Positions 1 to 7,325 of a stretch of DNA of 64,000 nucleotides are shown here, one piece after another. Position numbers and translations under genes: made by a program. Position 1 is the first letter of the stretch, and each line of letters opens with the position of its first letter. This DNA comes from Ruegeria sp. THAF33 (GTDB taxonomy: Bacteria; Pseudomonadota; Alphaproteobacteria; Rhodobacterales; Rhodobacteraceae): NCBI RefSeq assembly GCF_009363615.1, contig NZ_CP045384.1, positions 2,478,501 through 2,542,500 of the forward strand, in the 5' to 3' direction. Under the pieces are notes generated by a model. That model saw only the letters and a list, made by a program, of their open reading frames with translations, did no database searches and was not told the origin of the DNA.

Positions 1-18
1 GCGATCGTCCAGAGCCAT
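1..18 (-). CDS. Partial: molybdenum hydroxylase large subunit (CoxL/XDH-like), first six codons only
   Basis: The first six codons (MALDDR) of a gene running off the left edge. Its ATG shares one base with the TAA stop of the upstream small subunit, so the two are translationally coupled. A gene directly after FAD and [2Fe-2S] subunits in this order is, in this enzyme family, the molybdopterin-binding catalytic subunit. None of its motifs lie in the window, so the identity is inferred from context. Confidence 0.6.
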
Positions 19-497
19 TATGACGCCTCCCGCATCTCAGCGGCCGTGTCCATCACGGCGCGAATGATCTTGTCATAGCCGGTGCAGCGGCACAGGTTGC
101 CCGCCAGCCAATAGCGCGTTTCTTCCTCGGTCGGATTGGGGTTCTTCTCCAACAGCGACTTCGCCGCCACCAGAATGCCCGGGGTACAGATGCCGCATTG
201 AAGCGCGGCATATTCGATCATCTTCTTCTGCAACGGGTGCAGGATGTCACCATCCGCAATCCCTTCGACGGTCTCGATCTGCTTGCCTTCGGCCTCGACA
301 CCCAGCATCAGGCACGAGCACACAAGGCGGCCATCGACGGTGACCGAACACGCGCCGCAATCGCCGGTGCCGCAGCCCTCTTTGGCGCCGGTCAGGTTCA
401 GCTTGTCGCGCAGACAGTCCAGCAGGGTTTCCCGCGGGTCGCACAGGTATTCGACTGCGTCCCCGTTCACGGTGGTGGATACGTGGAGCTTGCTCAT
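18..497 (-). CDS. (2Fe-2S)-binding small subunit of a xanthine dehydrogenase/CO dehydrogenase-family enzyme (CoxS-like)
   Basis: Electron-transfer subunit of a cytoplasmic molybdenum hydroxylase. The 159 residues are full length for the family. The N-terminal plant-type [2Fe-2S] site is C42, C47, C50 and C60, in the context GCGTGDCGAC. The C-terminal four-helix [2Fe-2S] site is C101-x2-C104 with C136-x-C138 (LCRCTGY). It overlaps the FAD subunit by 4 bases upstream and the large subunit by 1 base downstream. The substrate cannot be told from this subunit: CO dehydrogenase, aldehyde oxidase, and aromatic or N-heterocycle hydroxylases all share it. Confidence 0.93.
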   Translation of the reverse strand: MSKLHVSTTVNGDAVEYLCDPRETLLDCLRDKLNLTGAKEGCGTGDCGACSVTVDGRLVCSCLMLGVEAEGKQIETVEGIADGDILHPLQKKMIEYAALQCGICTPGILVAAKSLLEKNPNPTEEETRYWLAGNLCRCTGYDKIIRAVMDTAAEMREAS

Positions 498-1360
498 GCG
501 TTTTCTCCCTTCGCGCGGGCATAGGCGATCTTTGCGGCACGCTTGGCCAGAACGCCAGCGACTTCGGTACGGAACGCGATCGTACCTCGTTTGTCGTCGA
601 TCGGATTGCAGGCGGCCGACGCGGCCGCGGCCAGTGCGTCAAGGGCGGCATCGTCCAAAGTGCTGCCGATGATCGCTTTGGCACAGTCTTCAACCAATAG
701 AACGGTCGGTGCCACGGCACCCAGCGACACGCGCGCCTCGGTGATGACGTCACCATCCAGACGGAGGTTCACACCAACGCCCACCACCGCAATGTCCATT
801 TCGGTACGGGGGATGAACCGCAGATAGGCGTCGCCCCCATTCTCGCCGCGTGCAGGGATGTTGACGGCCGAGATCAACTCGCCCTTGGCCAGCGAGGTCT
901 TGCCGGGCCCGGTCGGGATGTCCTCGACCGCAACGTCACACGTGCCGTCGGGGCCAGTTACGGTGACGGTCACGCCTGCGGCCACCATGGCGGGCACGGA
1001 ATCAGCCGCGGGTGAGCCATTGCACAGATTGCCCGTCAGCGTCGCGCGGCCCTGAACCTGAGTTGAACCGATCAGGTCCATCGCCTCGACCACACCGGGC
1101 CAGTCGCGGCCAAGCTCGGGGTGCTCGCTCATCTCGGCGCCGGTGACGGCCACGCCGATCGTCCAACTGCCGTCGGCATTGCGGGTGATGTCACGCACGC
1201 CGTCGATCTTCTTGATGTCGATGAGCGTATCGGGCGTCACCAGTTCCGAGCGCAGTTGCACAAGTACATCCGTACCGCCCGCCAGAAAACGTGTAATGCC
1301 CGTCGCGTTCGCGGCCAGAGCCGAAGCTTCGGCAAAGCTGGCGGGGCTGTGATAATCCAT
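494..1360 (-). CDS. FAD-binding medium subunit of a xanthine dehydrogenase/CO dehydrogenase-family enzyme (CoxM-like)
   Basis: 288 residues, the usual size of the flavin subunit that passes electrons from the [2Fe-2S] subunit to the acceptor. The FAD motifs are AGGTD at 27-31 and GNLCNGSPAAD at 110-120, followed by the CO_deh_flav_C domain from about residue 175. A GAGG Shine-Dalgarno lies 7 bases before the ATG. This is the first gene of an M-S-L ordered set, the order of aerobic CO dehydrogenase operons but also of other oxidases. It lies 125 bp downstream of the reductive dehalogenase on the same strand, so the genes could be co-transcribed. Confidence 0.92.
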   Translation of the reverse strand: MDYHSPASFAEASALAANATGITRFLAGGTDVLVQLRSELVTPDTLIDIKKIDGVRDITRNADGSWTIGVAVTGAEMSEHPELGRDWPGVVEAMDLIGSTQVQGRATLTGNLCNGSPAADSVPAMVAAGVTVTVTGPDGTCDVAVEDIPTGPGKTSLAKGELISAVNIPARGENGGDAYLRFIPRTEMDIAVVGVGVNLRLDGDVITEARVSLGAVAPTVLLVEDCAKAIIGSTLDDAALDALAAAASAACNPIDDKRGTIAFRTEVAGVLAKRAAKIAYARAKGENA

Positions 1361-1485
1361 GAAGCTACCTCGTACCTGTTGGTCAGGAATATCTGGGTTC
1401 GCGGCGACGTTAATTCACCCCTCGTCCGGCGTCCATGGGCCGAGCGACCAAAATTCAACTTCCAAATGTCGCTTTTGGACAGGGT

Positions 1486-4400
1486 TCAGAGATCGATCTC
1501 GATCACACCATCAGGTTCCGCCGCGCGGCTTTGGCACAGGATCATGGCGCCTTCGCGCTGTTTGCGGGACAAAACGAAATCCCGATGCTCGACCTCGCCC
1601 GAAATGACACCGCATTTACAGACGCCGCAGATGCCGTCTGCGCATTTCACATCCACATGAATACCGGCTTCGTTCAGAACTTGCGCCGCGTCCTTGTCTG
1701 CGGGCACGGGAAGTGTCCGACCCGAACGCGCAAGCTTGAGCTCAAACGCGTGGTTTTCATATTCAGGCGTTTCAGGAACAGAGAAATATTCCAGATGACG
1801 CGCCTCTTCGGGAAAGCCCTGCTGCTCGGCCGCCTGAATCACGCCGTTCATGTAACGATCCGGCCCGCAGGTATAGACATGCCATCCATCCCGGTAGCCG
1901 GACAGAATCACATTCAGATCAGCGCGGGTGCCTTCATCCGAGAAATGGTAATGAACGCGATCCGCCCAGGGCATGGCGGCCAGGTCATCCAGATAACCCG
2001 CCCCGCCCCTTGTGCTGGCCGAATAGTGCAATTCGAAATCGCGGCCCAGCGCATGCAGGCGGTGGGCAAATGCGATCATCGGGGTGATTCCGATGCCGCC
2101 ACCCATGAGGAATGTTCTGGTTGCCGTTTCATCCAATTCAAAGTGGTTGATCGGTTTGGATACGAAAACCTTTCGGCCCTCGGTAAAGATGCGATGCAAC
2201 AGCGCGGACCCGCCACGCCCGTCATCTTCGCGCAGCACGCCGATCTGATAGGTCTTACGATCCGACGGGTCTCCGGACATGGAATATTGCCGCAGAAATT
2301 CAGGCGCGACCAGGACGTCCAGATGTGCGCCCGCTGTCCATCCCGGCAGGGGCGCACCGTCCAGCGATGCAAATTCGTATTTCGTGACATCCGCCGTCAT
2401 CTTTTCAACCTTGGTCACGGCGACCCGCATCACAGGTGCATCACCGGCGATCTGATAGCGATGGATGATCGACATGTCCCCGCTTGCCTTGCGGGCCTTG
2501 TACTCGTCGGCCGTCACCATGGCCTCATAGGCTGCAATCCCGGCTTCTCGGTCCATTGCAAAGGGATAGGGCCAGGGGTGCGGAGCCAGATAAGCGGGAT
2601 AGACGGCCAGGGTCTGATCCTCGTATTTCAGGTCCAGATCCTTTTGCAGATCGCGCCGGTTCAACGGGTGCGTCGTGGAGCGATAGGCGCCGTCGGGCTG
2701 CAACTCGATATCCCACCACCATTTCTTGATGTCGTTCAGCCCGCCATTGCCGACTGCATCGTCCAGCCTGGCCAGCGCGGGCGCGGCGGCGGGGATGTGC
2801 ATCGCAGCCCAGCGGAACGGGCGTTCGGCGAAGATGCCTTCGAGGTTCCACGGGCAGGTCTTCATGCAGCGCCCGCACATCGCACCGCCCGGGGTCGTCA
2901 CACGGTACGTGGCGCATTTCTGGCTGTCGGATTTCCAGATTTCGTAACCGTTGAACATCAGCTTAGGTCCGGCGGTGATCGCGCCCGAGGGACATTCGCG
3001 GGCGCATTTGTTGCAGGATGCGCAAAAGGTTTGCAGGCCGAAATCGATGGGTTTGTCATGCGCCATCGGCATGTCGGTCGTCACCACGCCTGATTTCAGG
3101 CGCGGGCCCAGATAGGGGTTCAGGATTACTTCTCCGATCCGGCTGACCTCGCCCAGGCCGGACAGCAACAAAAGCGGCGGTTGCAGCACCTCGCCATCCA
3201 TCACCGTATGCGCCTTGGCCTTGTAGCCCAGGTTGCGGATCTGCTGGGCGATCACGCCGCCCAGCAGCGAAAAGCGTAGATAGGCGCGCATGGATTGGGC
3301 GACGCTGATCCAGTCGTCACCGCTGGCACCTTCCATCGTTTCATAGCCCTGATCGATGATCATGCTGATGGCCTGATCATGAGGCGGCACGATTTCTTCG
3401 CCCGTGGCGTCATGAGAATACCACGCCCATTCCGGGCAGCGGCTGAGGCCCACCGCATCGACCCCCAGGAAATAGGTCGCTGCCTTGATGTTCGCCGCAT
3501 TGCGCTCGGCATCGGTGGGTCCGGCGACTTCGACGCTTTCACCATCCTGCAACAGAACGAATGCACCGAGCGCGCGACGCTGGGCAAAGCTGGGCGCGGC
3601 CTTGCGCACGTAGTACCCGCCTTTCGCGGCGTCCTGCAATGACTTGCCCATGTCGCCGAACTGGGCGCGGGCGAACATGTCGGCGCGCTTGGGAACGCGG
3701 GCAACATTCTCTTCGTCGATATAGGTTGTCGGAGCCTCGACCCGTTTGAGCTTTTCGAAGGGATGGGCCCCGTCCACATAGCGTCGTTTGGCATATGGGT
3801 CACGGTTGAGGGCGTTCTTGGCAAATCCCGTGCCCAGCCACCATGCCGGACCTTGGGTTCGAAACCACGGCTGTTGCGCCATGGGCCTCAGCGGCCGGTC
3901 ATGCGCGATGGGCATCTCGGTCGTCACGGCTGCAAGGCCAAACCGGGTGCCCAGCCAAGGCGCAACCAGCTGGTCGCCCTCGACCGAGGCCAGACCGGCG
4001 GCCACGGCCAGCTTGCCCAGATCAACTTCGGACGACATCACGCTGTGCGTGCGGGCGTCAAAACCCAGCAGTCGGATATAGTTGGCGATGACCACGGCAT
4101 TCTCGGTTGCCAGCAGGCAGGCACGATGATCCTGCGCGTCGATGATCCAGTCCGCACCGGGTTCGGAAGGGTCAGGGTCGCGATTGTGTTCGTAAAGAAA
4201 GACGATGGCGTGACGGTGGTCGTCAATCGGCTTGGGCGCGGCCTCCATACTGTCTTTCAGATCGGCCATGATGAGGTCGATTCCAGAGGCCAGCGTTTTG
4301 GTCTGGCGCGTGCGCAGCGCGTGGGCAAGCCGGTCGATATCGGGGTTGCGGCGTGGTTCGTCCAGCAGTGCATCCGACGGCAACGGCCCACAGCCTATCA

Positions 4401-4698
4401 TCGATGCGTCGTTGAAATATCCAAATGCCTTCAGATGGTTTGCGCGCTCCTGCGGGTCTGAGGGGATCTCGGATGCAATCGGGTTCACCAACCCGTCGCG
4501 GATCGCGTCCAGCATCGCCTGAAACTCACCCATGGCGTTGACGATGCTGTCGGGCCGTTCCGGCCGGTGGAAACTCAATTCGCCCATGGTGGGCACGCGC
4601 GACAAATCCGGCATGGTATCTTGTCGTGTCAAACGCTCCAACGGGTATCGCCCCATGTGAACGGGCCGGTTCTTGTCCGAGAAAAAGCGGATTCCCAT
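1486..4698 (-). CDS. Self-sufficient (catabolic) reductive dehalogenase fused to a flavin/[2Fe-2S] reductase
   Basis: Predicted cobalamin-dependent reductive dehalogenase of 1070 residues that carries its own electron-input module, as in BhbA-type catabolic enzymes of aerobic bacteria. The cobalamin-binding module is duplicated (about 160-270 and 440-550): each copy has H-[ST]-V-M followed by V-T-T-[ED]-M-P and A-H-D. Two [4Fe-4S] sites follow: C559, C562, C565, C569-P, and C595, C608, C611, C615-P. From about 745 there is a phthalate-dioxygenase-reductase-like part: RQYS at 803-806 (flavin), GGGIGITP at 866-873 (NAD(P)), and a plant-type [2Fe-2S] at C1019, C1024, C1027, C1055. There is no Tat signal, so it is cytoplasmic and not respiratory. 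The start has AGGAGG 6 bases upstream; an ATG 8 codons earlier lacks a site. The halogenated substrate is unknown. Confidence 0.9.
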   Translation of the reverse strand: MGIRFFSDKNRPVHMGRYPLERLTRQDTMPDLSRVPTMGELSFHRPERPDSIVNAMGEFQAMLDAIRDGLVNPIASEIPSDPQERANHLKAFGYFNDASMIGCGPLPSDALLDEPRRNPDIDRLAHALRTRQTKTLASGIDLIMADLKDSMEAAPKPIDDHRHAIVFLYEHNRDPDPSEPGADWIIDAQDHRACLLATENAVVIANYIRLLGFDARTHSVMSSEVDLGKLAVAAGLASVEGDQLVAPWLGTRFGLAAVTTEMPIAHDRPLRPMAQQPWFRTQGPAWWLGTGFAKNALNRDPYAKRRYVDGAHPFEKLKRVEAPTTYIDEENVARVPKRADMFARAQFGDMGKSLQDAAKGGYYVRKAAPSFAQRRALGAFVLLQDGESVEVAGPTDAERNAANIKAATYFLGVDAVGLSRCPEWAWYSHDATGEEIVPPHDQAISMIIDQGYETMEGASGDDWISVAQSMRAYLRFSLLGGVIAQQIRNLGYKAKAHTVMDGEVLQPPLLLLSGLGEVSRIGEVILNPYLGPRLKSGVVTTDMPMAHDKPIDFGLQTFCASCNKCARECPSGAITAGPKLMFNGYEIWKSDSQKCATYRVTTPGGAMCGRCMKTCPWNLEGIFAERPFRWAAMHIPAAAPALARLDDAVGNGGLNDIKKWWWDIELQPDGAYRSTTHPLNRRDLQKDLDLKYEDQTLAVYPAYLAPHPWPYPFAMDREAGIAAYEAMVTADEYKARKASGDMSIIHRYQIAGDAPVMRVAVTKVEKMTADVTKYEFASLDGAPLPGWTAGAHLDVLVAPEFLRQYSMSGDPSDRKTYQIGVLREDDGRGGSALLHRIFTEGRKVFVSKPINHFELDETATRTFLMGGGIGITPMIAFAHRLHALGRDFELHYSASTRGGAGYLDDLAAMPWADRVHYHFSDEGTRADLNVILSGYRDGWHVYTCGPDRYMNGVIQAAEQQGFPEEARHLEYFSVPETPEYENHAFELKLARSGRTLPVPADKDAAQVLNEAGIHVDVKCADGICGVCKCGVISGEVEHRDFVLSRKQREGAMILCQSRAAEPDGVIEIDL

Positions 4699-4750
4699 TG
4701 TACGCCTCCTGTTGCCATCCATCCCCTACCCCGTCATGGACAGCGAAACC

Positions 4751-4773
4751 ATTCATGCATAATCATAAGCGGT
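4751..4773. promoter_or_regulatory. Possible LysR operator in the 75-bp rdh/LysR divergent region
   Basis: A near-palindrome (ATTCATGCATAAT, 11 of 13 positions symmetric) centred on ATGCAT lies between the two divergent starts, immediately upstream of the LysR gene. A T-N11-A pair typical of LysR sites spans 4753-4765. The assignment is by position and symmetry only. Confidence 0.35.
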
Positions 4774-5676
4774 ATGAAGAAAATCGATTTCACTGATCTC
4801 GACGGCAAGGTTCTGCGCACCTTTCTGACCATTCTCGAGGAAAGCTCGGTTTCGAAAGCTGCGGATCGGCTGGGCGTCACGCAATCGGCCATCAGCCACA
4901 CTCTGGCCAAGCTCCGGCTGGTGCTGGGCGACCCGTTGTTTGTCCGGTCCGGTCAGGGCCTGACCCCGACCGAGCGCGCCTTGTCCTTGAAGGAGCCCGC
5001 ACAAAAGGTGCTGGACGGAATGCGGGCGCTGACCGAAGGGCGGCCGTTCGATCCGCAGTCCGAACAGATCAGGATCCGCATCGCCACCAATGACATGCCA
5101 CGCGAGTTGATCTTTCCGCAGCTGCTTCGAGAAACACGTGCCGAAGACGCAGGTCTGCGGCTGGAATTCATTCCTTCAGGCGTTCCCGACCCCGAGCTTC
5201 TGCGCAGTGACAGATGCCAGTTGATGCTGACCCCGTTGCCACCGGATGGGCCGGATATCTTTCAAAAACGCCTGATGACCAGCCCGCTGATGCTGTTCTA
5301 TGACGCCACACAGCGCACGCCACCGGACAGTTGGGACGCCTATTGCAACTGCGATCATGTCGAGGTTCGCTTTGCCGATGGCCGCAATGCCCGCGCCGTC
5401 ATGCGTGGCGTCGATCAAAGCCAGATCAGGCCAGCGGTGGTGACCCTGCCTCATTTCAACGCCATCCCGGCCTTCATACTGGGCAGCGACCTGATCTCGA
5501 CCGACACGGCGCTGATGAAACAGGGCCCGCTGGCCATGCTGGATTGCGCGCCACTGCCGTTCGAATGCGCGTCGGTGTCGATCTACATGGTCTGGCACCA
5601 GAGGTCGGCCAATGACCCGGCACATCGCTGGGTGCGGGCCCGGATCGAGGCGATCGCCGCGTCTCTTCAGACCTGA
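4774..5676 (+). CDS. LysR-family transcriptional regulator divergent from the reductive dehalogenase
   Basis: 300 residues, standard LysR length. The winged helix-turn-helix is at about 5-65 (SSVSKAADRLGVTQSAISH is the recognition region), followed by a periplasmic-binding-protein-like effector domain. The ATG at 4774 was chosen because the conserved DLDGKVLRTFLTI start follows at once. The DL-L-R-F-ltileE N-terminus resembles the NodD/LinR/PcpR branch, some of which respond to aromatic or chloroaromatic compounds; this is a weak resemblance by eye. Divergence over 75 bp makes the dehalogenase the obvious target. Its 3' end overlaps the convergent LysR gene by 10 bases. Confidence 0.9.
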   Translation: MKKIDFTDLDGKVLRTFLTILEESSVSKAADRLGVTQSAISHTLAKLRLVLGDPLFVRSGQGLTPTERALSLKEPAQKVLDGMRALTEGRPFDPQSEQIRIRIATNDMPRELIFPQLLRETRAEDAGLRLEFIPSGVPDPELLRSDRCQLMLTPLPPDGPDIFQKRLMTSPLMLFYDATQRTPPDSWDAYCNCDHVEVRFADGRNARAVMRGVDQSQIRPAVVTLPHFNAIPAFILGSDLISTDTALMKQGPLAMLDCAPLPFECASVSIYMVWHQRSANDPAHRWVRARIEAIAASLQT

Positions 5677-6518
5677 GACAACAGCCAGTCGCGCATGATC
5701 CTGACCAGTTGCGGCTGGCGCGGCTTGCGGGGCGCAACCACGTAAAACCCCAGATCTGCAACCAGAACATCCGCGAGCGGCTGAACAAGACGGCCCGAGG
5801 CCACCTCGGGCACGACAAGAGGCGCATTGGCCAATGCTATCCCCTGCCCCGAAACTGCCGCGTCGATCGCAAGACTGGTCTGGCTGAAGCTCATCATTCT
5901 GGGCTTTCCGCTTGCACCCACCCGTTCAAGAAACAAGGGCCACAATCCGTGGGTGTCGTTCAGCAATACCTGCTTCATCAAGTCAGAAGGTTTGTTGATT
6001 CCGCCCGCAACAGAAGGGCTGCATACCGGGATGAATTCGGTCGAGAACAAGGGCACCGCTTCCAGTTCCGCCGCAAACGGCGCTCGACCCTGCCTGACCG
6101 CAAGATCGACGCCATCCGAACTGAAATCCGCCAGACGCTCGCGCGCATCCACCTGAACCGAGATGTCCGGATACAGGTCCGTGAAGCCCGACAAACGCGG
6201 CACCAACCATTTCGAGGCAAAGCTGGGCGTTACCGACAATGTGATCCGCCGGTCCGGAGACAGGTCGGCGACGGCCTCTTCGATCAACCTGAAGGCACGA
6301 CGCAGCGGCGCGTGAAACCGCCGCCCGGATTCGGTCAGTCGCAACCCACGCGACAGGCGATCGAACAGAACCTCGTCCAATCGTGCTTCAAGCCCGCGCA
6401 CCTGCTGCGCGACGGCACCTTGTGTAACGCCGAGTTCCTCGGCGGCCAGTCGAAAGTTCAAGTGACGGCCAGAAGCCTCGAAAGCGCGCAAGGCGTTTAG
6501 GGGTGGAAGGGCGGTCAT
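5667..6518 (-). CDS. LysR-family transcriptional regulator, GcvA-like
   Basis: 283 residues starting MTALPPLNALRAFEA, the typical opening of the GcvA/AmpR-like branch. The DNA-binding domain covers 1-65 (FRLAAEELGVTQGAVAQQ) and the LysR substrate-binding domain about 90-280. The upstream ATG candidates lack the conserved start; this one has an AGGATA site. It is divergent from the SDR gene at 6622 with a perfect palindrome in between, so SDR control and autoregulation are likely. The effector is unknown. Confidence 0.9.
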   Translation of the reverse strand: MTALPPLNALRAFEASGRHLNFRLAAEELGVTQGAVAQQVRGLEARLDEVLFDRLSRGLRLTESGRRFHAPLRRAFRLIEEAVADLSPDRRITLSVTPSFASKWLVPRLSGFTDLYPDISVQVDARERLADFSSDGVDLAVRQGRAPFAAELEAVPLFSTEFIPVCSPSVAGGINKPSDLMKQVLLNDTHGLWPLFLERVGASGKPRMMSFSQTSLAIDAAVSGQGIALANAPLVVPEVASGRLVQPLADVLVADLGFYVVAPRKPRQPQLVRIMRDWLLSQV

Positions 6519-6527
6519 GCTGTTATC

Positions 6528-6544
6528 CTGTAGATTTTCTACAG
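6528..6544. promoter_or_regulatory. Perfect palindrome, probable LysR operator
   Basis: CTGTAGATTTTCTACAG has 7-bp arms around TTT and lies 9 bases upstream of the LysR start and 77 bases upstream of the SDR start. It contains the T-N11-A pattern of LysR-type sites. Its place suggests repression of its own gene and activation of the SDR; no binding evidence exists. Confidence 0.55.
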
Positions 6545-6621
6545 AATAGAGGCAGCAGAACTGATTGGTCAAACCACTGTCCGACGGCCATCTTGGGATC
6601 AATTGAAAACGGAGATGTCAA

Positions 6622-7323
6622 ATGGAAAAAGTAGCACTTATCACGGCGGGCGGCAGCGGCATGGGGGCGGATTCCGCCCGGAGGCTGGCGGCGGACGGGT
6701 TCAAGGTCGGCATTCTGTCCTCCTCGGGCAAAGGGGAAGCTTTGGCAAAGGAGCTGGGCGGCGTCGGCATTACCGGCTCGAACCAGTCCACCGAGGATTT
6801 GCAGAAACTTGTCGATGCCGCCATGGCCCATTGGGGGCGAATTGACGTTCTGGTCAATTCTGCCGGTCACGGCCCCCGCGCCCCGATCCTTGAACTGACG
6901 GATGAGGATTGGCACACCGGCATGGATGTCTATTTCCTGAACGCGGTGCGCCCAACCCGGCTTGTGACCCCGATCATGCAGGCGCAGGGGGGAGGCTCGA
7001 TCATCAACATCTCGACCTTTGCCGCGTTCGAGCCGGATCCGGTTTTCCCGACGTCGGGCGTGTTCCGCGCCGGGTTGGCCGCCTTCACCAAGCTGTACTC
7101 GGACAAATATGCCGCCGCGAATATCCGCATGAACAACATTCTTCCGGGCTTCATTGACAGCCTGCCCGAGAAAGAAGAATTCCGCAACCGCATTCCGATG
7201 GGTCGTTATGGGCGCAGCTATGACGAGATCGCCTCGGTCGTCGCTCTGCTCGCCTCGGAGGGCGGCGGTTACATCACCGGACAGAATATCCGGGTGGACG
7301 GCGGTATCACCCGGTCTGTCTGA
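6622..7323 (+). CDS. SDR-family oxidoreductase with non-canonical active site
   Basis: 233-residue Rossmann-fold protein of the short-chain dehydrogenase/reductase family. The cofactor loop TAGGSGMG is at 8-15, the NSAG equivalent of NNAG at 79-82, and the catalytic-serine region NISTFAA at 129-135. Where YxxxK is expected, aligning on the following AGLAAFTK gives S145-G-V-F-R149, so both Tyr and Lys are absent. The C-terminal GQNIRVDGGITRSV is typical of SDRs. The reaction is unknown; it may be a reductase using other residues or a non-catalytic relative. It is probably controlled by the divergent LysR. Confidence 0.85.
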   Translation: MEKVALITAGGSGMGADSARRLAADGFKVGILSSSGKGEALAKELGGVGITGSNQSTEDLQKLVDAAMAHWGRIDVLVNSAGHGPRAPILELTDEDWHTGMDVYFLNAVRPTRLVTPIMQAQGGGSIINISTFAAFEPDPVFPTSGVFRAGLAAFTKLYSDKYAAANIRMNNILPGFIDSLPEKEEFRNRIPMGRYGRSYDEIASVVALLASEGGGYITGQNIRVDGGITRSV

Positions 7324-7325
7324 GC

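Noticed and set aside
1435..3093. Long plus-strand open frame (552 codons) opposite the dehalogenase
   Set aside because: Antisense to a gene with clear domain motifs; its translation has no family features and such long frames are expected opposite GC-rich genes.
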